The notes below the pieces were generated by a model that was given only the letters and a program-made list of their open reading frames with translations, was not told the origin of the DNA and ran no database searches. This document shows, piece after piece, positions 57,444 to 64,000 of a stretch of 64,000 nucleotides of DNA. The stretch's first letter is position 1; every line of letters begins with the position of its first letter. The position numbers and the translations under genes were made by a program. The stretch comes from CAWGXG01 sp963826505. GTDB taxonomy: Bacteria > Chloroflexota > Anaerolineae > Aggregatilineales > Aggregatilineaceae. Location: assembly GCA_963826505.1 (NCBI GenBank), contig CAWGXG010000008.1, positions 1,364,001 to 1,428,000 on the forward strand. Direction: 5' to 3'.

Positions 57444-58623
57444 GTGAGGTATGGAGTGTCCCACGTAGTCAGAACTGGATCGGATTTCGTATTCATGCCA
57501 CGCCGCCTCGGTCGCGCCGTTATTCTGATCGTCGATTACGATCACCGCACCCTCAACGACCTGCGCCACTCGTTGGCAGACTGGGGGTACGGCATCCTCA
57601 CAGCCCGTTCCGCTCCTGAAGCAATGAGTATCGTCCACACCGCCCCGCCCCAGCTCGTGATCATCGGCAATCACCTGCCAGACGCTGATGGCGTGATGTT
57701 GTGCCGACACATGAAAGCTTCCTGCCACACCTTCTTTCTGCCGGTCATTCTGGTCACACCCGACGACACCGAGATAGAAGAGCGCGGCCTGCTGCCGGAT
57801 GTCGTCTTGCAGGGTATGCCTTCGGGTGATGATCTCGCCCCGTGGATCGCGACGCTGTTGGGCGTCAAGCAGCAGGTTGATCGCCGCTTCGAACAGATCG
57901 AAACCCAGACACGCACGCTCGACGCGCTGAAGTCCGACATCATCGACAACGTGTCGCACGAGCTGGGCACGCCGCTGCTCCAGGTGAAATCGGCAGTAGC
58001 CCTGCTGGTGGAGGACATCCGCCGCCGAAAGGAGCGCGAGCAGTACCGCATCGGCGACATGGCAACCCAGGCTGTGGCCCGCCTGGAAGGGGCGGTCAAC
58101 AACATTCGCCAGTTGGCGCGCACGCATAACATGCAGTTCACGGCGGTGGTACTGCACGAAGCCGCCGATAACGCGATCCGCCAGCTCGATCGGAACTGGA
58201 TCTCACGCGGGGCAAAAGAGCGCATCGAAAATCACCTGCCGATCGGGATGCCGCCTGCCTACAGCGACAAGCGCGTGCTCGGCCATATCCTCCAACTTCT
58301 GCTCGACAACGCCCTCAAGTTCAGCCCGGAAGATGCTCCCGTGCACATCATCGGGCACGCGCTGGACCGACAACACGATCTGGATCGGCGTGCGCGATTT
58401 TGGAATCGGGATCCCCCGGGAAGCGCATGATCGCGTTTTTGAGCCATTCTTCCAGGTGGACGGGTCCGCCACGCGCCGCTATGGCGGCACCGGCACCGGC
58501 CTGGCCCTAGCCACCCTGCTTGCCAGCGGGCTGGATACGAGCATCACCCTCGACAGCGCGCCCGGCGAGGGCAGCACGTTTTCGTTTCTGCTCCCCGTAG
58601 CAGACCTGGACACGATCTACTAA
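57444..58623 (+). CDS. Degenerate receiver-histidine kinase hybrid
   Basis: About 393 residues; the start is uncertain (GTG 57444, GTG 57456 or ATG 57495). One frame break near 58372, repaired by dropping one C, joins HALD to DNTIWIGVRDFGIGIP. The N-terminal receiver-like domain (ILIVDYDHRTLNDLRHSLAD, LVIIGNHLPDADG) lacks the phospho-acceptor Asp (Gly at that position). Then a coiled linker, an intact H box (NVSHELGTPLLQVKSA), N box (LQLLLDNALKFSPED), G1 RDFGIGIP and G2 GGTGTGLALA. Soluble, with no transmembrane segment. It may sense through protein contact. A TACAAT box near 57415 may be its -10. Confidence 0.82.
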
Positions 58624-58678
58624 TCTCCTGCGCTGCGATCGCCGCGATTTAACCCTTTTCCGATCCCCTTTTGCCTCG

Positions 58679-58684
58679 TATAAT
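58679..58684 (+). promoter_or_regulatory. -10 box of tRNA-Leu
   Basis: TATAAT followed by GGGG, 13 bases before the mature tRNA 5' end at 58698. No strong -35. Confidence 0.55.
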
Positions 58685-58697
58685 GGGGACACGCTTA

Positions 58698-58779
58698 GGG
58701 GAAGTGGCGGAATTGGCAGACGCGCATGACTTAGGATCATGTGGAGAAATCCGTATGGGTTCGAGTCCCTTCTTCCCCA
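58698..58779 (+). tRNA. tRNA-Leu (anticodon UAG)
   Basis: A class II tRNA: acceptor GGGGAAG with CTTCCCC, anticodon stem CATGA/TCATG with loop CTTAGGA (anticodon UAG, reading CUA), a long variable arm (TGGAGAAATCCGTA) and T arm GGGTTCGAGTCCC. Discriminator A, CCA not encoded. Confidence 0.95.
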
Positions 58780-58786
58780 TCGCGCT

Positions 58787-58815
58787 GGGCGCCCACCATA
58801 CGCGCCCTGTTTTTT
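58787..58815 (+). terminator. Terminator after tRNA-Leu
   Basis: GGGCGC (58787-58792) pairs with GCGCCC (58802-58807), followed by TGTTTTTT. Confidence 0.8.
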
Positions 58816-58872
58816 ATGTGTAAGACCTCCGTAAGAAGCGTGGGCGGCTGTGGTCGCCGTCCAACCGTGATG

Positions 58873-58878
58873 CTATAA
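58873..58878 (+). promoter_or_regulatory. -10 box of tig
   Basis: A perfect TATAAT 30 bases before ATG 58908; a GAAGGA ribosome site lies between. A -35 was not clear. Confidence 0.5.
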
Positions 58879-58907
58879 TCGCCACGTGCGAGGCAGTGAA
58901 GGACACC

Positions 58908-60621
58908 ATGTTGAACGTTCAAACCGAACATCTTGAAAACCATACCGCGCGTCTGACCGTCGAGCTTGAGGCGGAACGCGTCGAACAAGCGATGCGACAG
59001 GCTGCTCGCCGCATCAGTAAGAAAAGCCGCATTCCCGGTTTTCGTCCGGGCAAAGCGCCCTACAACGTCGTCCTGAACCTGTTCGGGCGCGAGTATGTTT
59101 TGGGCGAAGCCATCGACGATCTGGGCAATTCCATTTATCGCGAAGCGCTCGAAGCCGCCGACGTCGATCCCTATGCGCCGGGCAACCTGGAAGATGTGGA
59201 AGACAACGGTCTAAAGCTTATTTTCGTTGTTCCCAAGCGGCCCACCGTAGACCTGGGCGATTACCGCGCCCTTCGTTTTGAAGAAACGCCTGAAGAAATT
59301 ACCGACAAGACCGTCAACGATGCGATGGAACACATCCGCCAGAGCGAAGCCCTGGTCGAACCGGTCGAACGTCCCGCCGCGTTGGGTGACATGGTGACGT
59401 TCTCACACTTCGAGGTCCTCGCGCTGGGTGGTGAAGACAGCGCCGAGGATGCCGACGAGGCTGAGGATGCTGACGCAGCCGAAGACGCTGAAGCTCCAGA
59501 GGCTGTGGAAGCCGTCGAGAATGAAGCCGAAGCCGAAGTCGTTACCGAAGACGCTGCCGAGACTGACGCCGGTGAGGCTGAAGCTGCCGAGGACGCCGAA
59601 GACGTTGAAGCAGAAGATATCAGCGATCCGGACAGCCAGGCGTGGGCAGAGGGCGATCTCGTCTTGCACGAGCACGATTTCGAGCGCGTGCTGCGCGATG
59701 ATGAAGACGATTTCTTCCCCGGCTTTTCTCAGGAATTCGTAGGGGCGAGCGCGGGTGATGATATTGTTTTCACGCTCAACATCCCCGAAGATTTCGACAA
59801 CGAAGAAATCGCCGGGCGGACCGCTGCGCGTAGAAGGCAGCAGTCAAGCAGGTCGCGCTGCGCACCGTCCCCGAATGGACCGACGATCTGGCCTCACGCA
59901 GTCAGCGAGGGCAAGCAGGAAACGATGTTGGAGCTGCGCGTCGATACCCGTCGCCAGCTTGAAGAGAACGCGGCCAAGATCCGCCGAGCAGAGATCGTCG
60001 CCAACAAGATGCTAGAGGCGATGGTCGAAAACGCGGACGATCCATTATCCAGACGAGCTGGTCAACGATTACCTGGACGATCTGCTGCAAGACCTGGAAC
60101 AAAACGTTCTGAAGCGGCAGGGTCTGACGCTCAAGGATTACATGCGTATCGTGCAGATCAGCGAAGAGGACCTGCGCGACACCTACCGCGAGCAGGCGTC
60201 CAAACGGGCCGCGAACACGTTGGTCTTTGGGCAGTTCGTGGTCGATGAAGGTCTGCATATCGCACCCGAAGATATCGACGCCGAGATCGAGCGCCTGAGC
60301 GCGTTGATGGGCGGCAATGATCAGGCCGAGCTGTTCAAGGGCTTCCTCTCCACGCCGCAGAGCCGCACCAGCATCTTGAACGATCTCGTATCGGCCAAGG
60401 CAACCGACCAACTGGCGGCCATTGCCCGCGGTGAGAATCCGCCCAAGGGATCAGCGCAGTCTGAGGCTGCCGAGGACGCCGAGTCGGACGTTGAGGCTGC
60501 TGCCGACACCGACGCTGAACCAGTCGACGCCGTCGCTGAAACGCCTGATACAGACGCACCCGCCGCAGAAGCGGATGTCGAAGAGGCGGTTGAACCCGCC
60601 GAATCGGACGAAACAGCATAA
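58908..60621 (+). CDS. tig: Trigger factor with acidic insertion
   Basis: About 570 residues from ATG 58908 (GAAGGA upstream). It is the ribosome-bound chaperone and peptidyl-prolyl isomerase that meets nascent chains at the exit tunnel. The ribosome-binding motif IPGFRPGKAP is intact (about 43-52). The PPIase domain is interrupted by about 65 residues of Glu/Ala/Asp (176-241), and a second acidic tail ends the protein, so it is well above the usual 430-450. The raw sequence has four one-base insertions near 59823, 59842, 59896 and 60036; removing them gives GRTLRVEGSVKQVALRTVPE, VSEGKQETMLELRVDTRRQL and IHYPDELVNDYLDDLL. First gene of tig-clpP-clpX. Confidence 0.9.
59433..59631 (+). repeat. 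Acidic Glu/Ala/Asp low-complexity insert in trigger factor
   Basis: About 65 codons of GAA/GAC/GCC/GAG triplets encode runs such as EDADEAEDADAAEDAEAPEA inside the FKBP-like domain. A similar, shorter tail codes for residues near 60460-60618. It looks like codon-level slippage expansion. Confidence 0.85.
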
Positions 60622-60706
60622 GCATTCCCCAGAACACCTGATGACTCAGCGCATTGGCAGCGCGACGTGGGTTGTGCTGCCAGATGAGTGACAAGGAGCC
60701 TGAACT

Positions 60707-61334
60707 ATGGACCTGTACAATGGCCTGATCCCGATGGTGATTGAGACCAGCGGGCGCGGTGAGCGAGCCTACGACATCTACTCGCTGCTGCTTAAGGAAC
60801 GCATCATCTTCCTGGGCACGCCCATCAATGATCAGATGGCGAACCTGATCGTCGCCCAACTGCTCTACCTGAACCGTGAAGACCCGGAACGCGAAATTCA
60901 GATGTACATCAATTCGCCAGGTGGCATGATCTACGCTGGCCTGGCCATCTACGACACCATCCGCCAGATTCCGGCCCCGGTGATGACCGTCGCGGTCGGG
61001 CTGACAGCTTCGTTCGGCACCGTGCTGCTCACGGCGGGGACCAAGGGACGGCGCTTCGCGCTGCCCAACGCTACCGTGCACATGCACCAGCCCTGGTCAT
61101 CGGGCGGCGGCGGGCAGGCGTCGGACATCGAGATCCAGGCGCGCGAAATCTTGCGCCAGCGCGATCTGCTTGAACAAAATCCTGTCAGAACGCACCGGGC
61201 AGCCGCTCGACCGTATCGAAGAAGATACCGATCGCGATTTCTACATGACCGCACCGGTAGCCAAAGAGTATGGTCTGATTGACGACATCTTGCAGCCGAC
61301 CGGCATGGACAAGAGCAGTAAGGACGGCAAGTGA
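60707..61334 (+). CDS. clpP: ATP-dependent Clp protease proteolytic subunit
   Basis: 208 residues once an extra A near 61180 is removed (LLEQILSERTGQPLDRIEED then continues to the stop at 61332). It is the serine peptidase ring that degrades substrates fed by ClpX or ClpC. The catalytic Ser lies in GLTASFGTVLL, the His in VHMHQPWSS and the Asp in the repaired EEDTDRDFYM. Length is normal. GAGCC before ATG. Cotranscribed with clpX 22 bases downstream. The protease is not self-compartment-fused and looks functional apart from the break. Confidence 0.92.
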
Positions 61335-61356
61335 TTCGAGTAGAAGGGACTGATTT

Positions 61357-62665
61357 GTGAGCTACCTGATCGGACCGCAGCGCTGTTCATTCTGCCGGCG
61401 CCCGATTGAAGAAGTCAGCCAGCTTATCCCTGGGCCGGATGGCGTGTTCATCTGCGATGAGTGCGTCCACCTGTGCTATGACTTCCTCCATCAGGAAGAT
61501 ACGGCCAAAGAGGGCGCGTTCCGTGTGGAACGTGTTCCTTCGCCGCGTGAAATTCTGGAAGAGCTGGACCAGTACGTGATCGGCCAGGATAAGGCCAAGC
61601 GCGTGCTATCCGTGGCGGTCTATAACCACTACCAGCGCGTCAACACCGGCGGGTCCATCGCCGACGTAGAACTGGACAAGAGCAACGTGATGCTGATCGG
61701 TCCTACCGGCAGCGGCAAGACGCTGCTGGCTCAGACGCTTGCGCGCATGCTGGACGTGCCGTTCTGCATCGCGGACGCCACCTCGCTTACCGAGGCAGGT
61801 TACGTGGGCGAAGATGTCGAGAATATTCTGCTGCGCCTCATCCAGGCGGCGGATTTCGATATTCCGCGCGCGCAGCAAGGCATCATCTACATCGATGAGA
61901 TCGACAAAACGACGCGCAAGAGCGGCGATAACCCGTCCATCACGCGCGATGTAAGCGGTGAAGGTGTCCAGCAGGCGCTGCTCAAGATTATCGAGGGCAC
62001 GCTCGCCAATGTCCCGCCGCAGGGCGGACGAAAGCACCCGCACCAGGAATTCATCCAGATCGACACGCGCAACATCCTGTTCATCTGCGGCGGCACTGTT
62101 CGCTGGGCTGGACGAAGATTATCGCGGAGCGCGTCGGGACCAAGGGTGCGATGGGCTTCGACCGGGGTGGCGCGACCAGCCCGACCACCGCCGCAGGGCG
62201 AACTGCTGCACAAGGTCGCCCAGAAGACCTGATGAAATTCGGATCTGATCCCCGAACTGGTCGGGCGTATGCCGGTCACGACGGTCGTCGATCCGCTGGA
62301 TCGAGATACGCTGGTGCGCATCCTGACCGAGCCGAAGAACGCTCTGACCAAGCAGTACCAGCAGATGTTCAAGCTGGACGGCGTCGAGCTGGTCTTCACC
62401 GACGAGGCACTTTCGCGCCGCCGCGGATCTCGCGCATCAGAGCGAGACACAGGCGCGCGCGGGCTGCGCAGCATCGTCGAAAAGGCGCTGCTCGACATGA
62501 CGTTTCGAGATCCCGTCCTACAAGCACCTGATCAAGCAGGTGATCGTCGATGCCGAAGCTATCAACGGCACGGGTCAGCCCACGATCGTGACGGAAGGCA
62601 GCCAGCAGGTCATCTGGCAGGATGACGGATCACTCGGCCTCGCGCCTACCAGTGCCGCCGCCTGA
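61357..62665 (+). CDS. clpX: ATP-dependent Clp protease ATP-binding subunit ClpX
   Basis: About 433 residues, GTG start at 61357 with GAAGGGAC upstream. Zinc-finger CSFCRRP ... CDECVHLC, Walker A GPTGSGKT, pore loop GYVGEDVEN, Walker B IIYIDEIDK and SGEGVQQALLKIIEGT are intact. From 62095 the sequence has about eight small indels, mostly +1, near 62095, 62112, 62195-62220, 62255, 62410-62450 and 62505. Repairing them gives TFAGLDEIIAERVGTKGAMG, PEDLMKFGLIPELVGRMPVT, TGARGLRSIVEKALLDMTFE and IPSYKHLIKQVIVDAEA, ending at 62665. Because every segment of ClpX is recoverable, sequence error is more likely than decay. A terminator follows. Confidence 0.88.
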
Positions 62666-62705
62666 TCGGTTCAGCCAAGCAGCAAACCAATATCAGCAAT
62701 TTCAG

Positions 62706-62742
62706 CCGCCCCCGCGCCGCTTCCAGCGCCGGGGCGGTTTTG
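62706..62742 (+). terminator. Terminator of the tig-clpP-clpX operon
   Basis: CCGCCCC pairs with GGGGCGG, the loop itself holds a GCGCC/GCGC-type stem, and TTTTG follows, 40 bases after the clpX stop. Confidence 0.8.
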
Positions 62743-62828
62743 CGCGTGCCGCCCAAGCGGTCCACAATACTTGCAGGTTCCCGCCTGTCCGGGAACCGAG
62801 CCCGCTTGGTTTCGGAGGAGGACTGCAC

Positions 62829-63533
62829 ATGACGCAAACATCCACTATCATGGCACCGGACGGCGCGCGCATTGCGTATGATGTGTGTGGCAAGGGCCCG
62901 GCGCTGATGCTGCTGCACGGCTTTGGCGGCACGCGCCAGACGTGGCACGACTGCGGGTGGGTCACGCGCCTGAGCACAGACTTCACCGTGATCACAGTTG
63001 ATCTGCGCGGCTGCGGTGAGTCAGATGCTCTGCTCGATCCGGCGCGCTATTCCCCGGCGTCTCACCTGAGTGACCTGCACGCCATAGCGGACGCCTGCGA
63101 CGCGACCCGATTCGTGTTGGTTGGCTTCTCGTGGGGCGCGACCGTGACGCGTAATGTCGCCGCGCAGTCGGATCAGGTGTCGCGCGCCGTGCTCATCGGC
63201 ACATACTTCGGTCATTTCTTCACGGAGCAATACCTCGCTACGCTGTTGGACCACTACGGCGTTGATCCTGTGATGGCAGTGCGTGTCAACGGTCTGCGCG
63301 CCTGGCCCGGTGTCGCTCCTGCGGATTTGCGCCCTCCGGCGCTGGTCATCACCGGCACGCAGGACGGCAACGTGGTCAATGTCTTGCGCGAACAGCGTGC
63401 GGCCATCGAGTCGGCAGGAGTACAACTACTCGTCTTCGACAACCTGGATCACTCCGGGCTGGTCGAGTCGGTTGACACGGTATTGCCGCCGATCCGAGCC
63501 TTCCTAGCGGCACCTGCGGATTCGTACGGCTAG
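62829..63533 (+). CDS. Alpha/beta hydrolase
   Basis: 234 residues from ATG 62829, preceded by GGAGGAGG; upstream in-frame starts overlap the terminator. Motifs are LLHGFGGTRQTWHD (oxyanion region), VDLRGCGESD, the nucleophile elbow GFSWGA (Ser101), TGTQDGNV (acid) and NLDHSGLVES (His). This is the usual small family-6-type hydrolase; the cap domain is short. Substrate unknown. No signal peptide. Separate from the clp operon. Confidence 0.85.
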   Translation: MTQTSTIMAPDGARIAYDVCGKGPALMLLHGFGGTRQTWHDCGWVTRLSTDFTVITVDLRGCGESDALLDPARYSPASHLSDLHAIADACDATRFVLVGFSWGATVTRNVAAQSDQVSRAVLIGTYFGHFFTEQYLATLLDHYGVDPVMAVRVNGLRAWPGVAPADLRPPALVITGTQDGNVVNVLREQRAAIESAGVQLLVFDNLDHSGLVESVDTVLPPIRAFLAAPADSYG

Positions 63534-63620
63534 CCCACCCGGTGGCCACCGGCCTGTTTGCGCCCCTTTGACCTATGGTATACTCCCGGGGCGAATACCC
63601 ACTGCCGGAGATGCTCCCTA

Positions 63621-64000
63621 ATGCGACGACCTCTGTCCTTGCTCGCGCTGAGTGCCATAACCCTGCTGGCCGCGGCCTTGAACGGCTGTACGCTGACGCG
63701 CAGCACGCCGCCGCCGACCCCCAATCTCGTCACAGCCACGCTGTCCGCAAGCGTGCAGACCGAAATCGCCCCGACGCTCACGCCGACGCCCAGCGCCACG
63801 TTTACGGCGACCCCGATTCCCACGGCCACAGAAATCCCGCCGACGCTCACCGCCAGTCCGGTGCCCAGCGCCGTGCCGACGCTTGGTCCTTCGATGACAC
63901 CACCGCCCACACGCACCATGCCCGGCCCGACGGCCCTGCCACCGCTCGATGAAGGTGGCGGACAAGTCGTCCCTGGGACAGGCAGCAACACGGTCGCGCA
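63621..64000 (+). CDS. Lipoprotein with Thr/Pro linker (3' end outside the window)
   Basis: The first 126 residues are visible; the frame is still open at the window edge. ATG 63621 has GGAG upstream and a TGGTATACT box near 63575. The signal ends LNGC|TLT, and a Pro/Thr-rich linker of the type seen across this window follows, ending in a Gly-rich segment. No folded domain is yet visible; by analogy with its neighbours a LysM, SH3b or LCP-like domain may follow. Confidence 0.78.
   Translation, partial: MRRPLSLLALSAITLLAAALNGCTLTRSTPPPTPNLVTATLSASVQTEIAPTLTPTPSATFTATPIPTATEIPPTLTASPVPSAVPTLGPSMTPPPTRTMPGPTALPPLDEGGGQVVPGTGSNTVA

Noticed and set aside
61357..62665. clpX as a pseudogene
   Set aside because: Every segment of ClpX can be recovered in order by removing single bases, and similar +1 breaks occur in unrelated conserved genes, so sequence error is the simpler reading.

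Overview
The window looks like one continuous stretch of a high-GC bacterial chromosome, most probably a member of Chloroflexota close to Anaerolineae. That placement is inference from gene content: many lipoproteins and anchored proteins with long Thr/Pro 'TPT' linkers joined to SH3b, LysM, CAP, M23 or LCP domains, an RsbU/RsbW/RsbV-type partner-switching block, and TATAAT-like -10 boxes close to many genes. No phage, IS element, CRISPR array or plasmid function was seen.

Layout. 0-3.4 kb: end of an rRNA operon (23S, 5S), then tRNA-Pro(GGG) with its own promoter and terminator. 3.4-8.3 kb: secreted protein, alpha/beta hydrolase, small hypothetical protein, lactate dehydrogenase, thioredoxin-like lipoprotein. 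8.5-18.8 kb: a giant repeat-bearing lipoprotein, an SCP2 protein, an esterase, a LysM/M23 lipoprotein, an SH3b protein and a membrane protein. 19.0-25.0 kb: signalling block of two STAS proteins, an RsbW-STAS fusion, a six-GAF PP2C phosphatase and a translationally coupled deoxyribosyltransferase-like protein. 25.0-28.6 kb (minus): NUDIX, beta-lactamase-fold and CAP/LysM genes. 28.9-37.4 kb: a kinase-like protein lacking its His, a TPT/LysM protein, ogt, an LCP protein and a lipoprotein. 37.6-40.4 kb: yebC-ruvC-ruvA-thyX. 40.4-45.5 kb (minus): a candidate operon headed by a Clp AAA+ ATPase with a release-factor-2-like tail, followed by a group II truncated haemoglobin, a membrane protein and a lipoprotein. 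45.6-58.6 kb: channel-like protein, PIG-V-like mannosyltransferase, double RNase H, CDF transporter, FecR/SH3b protein, GT2, GNAT, Mrp, lipoprotein and a receiver-kinase hybrid. 58.7-64 kb: tRNA-Leu(UAG), tig-clpP-clpX, a hydrolase and a partial TPT lipoprotein.

The most unusual object is the 1161-residue protein at 42031-45516. It has two AAA+ modules of ClpA/B/C type followed by about 315 residues that read like peptide chain release factor 2 from which the GGQ catalytic domain has been removed. A chaperone ATPase physically joined to a ribosome-recognition fold would be a plausible new translation-linked quality-control factor. Also notable are an RNase HI with a catalytically dead second copy, seven nearly identical 92-residue repeats in one lipoprotein, and several signalling or assembly proteins missing a hallmark residue.

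Data quality. About twenty frame breaks occur in otherwise conserved genes. Nearly all are explained by one extra base, and they are densest in tig-clpP-clpX. They look like insertion-type sequence errors, so broken genes are annotated here as single genes with the break noted. All calls come from reading the sequence; no database search was run.
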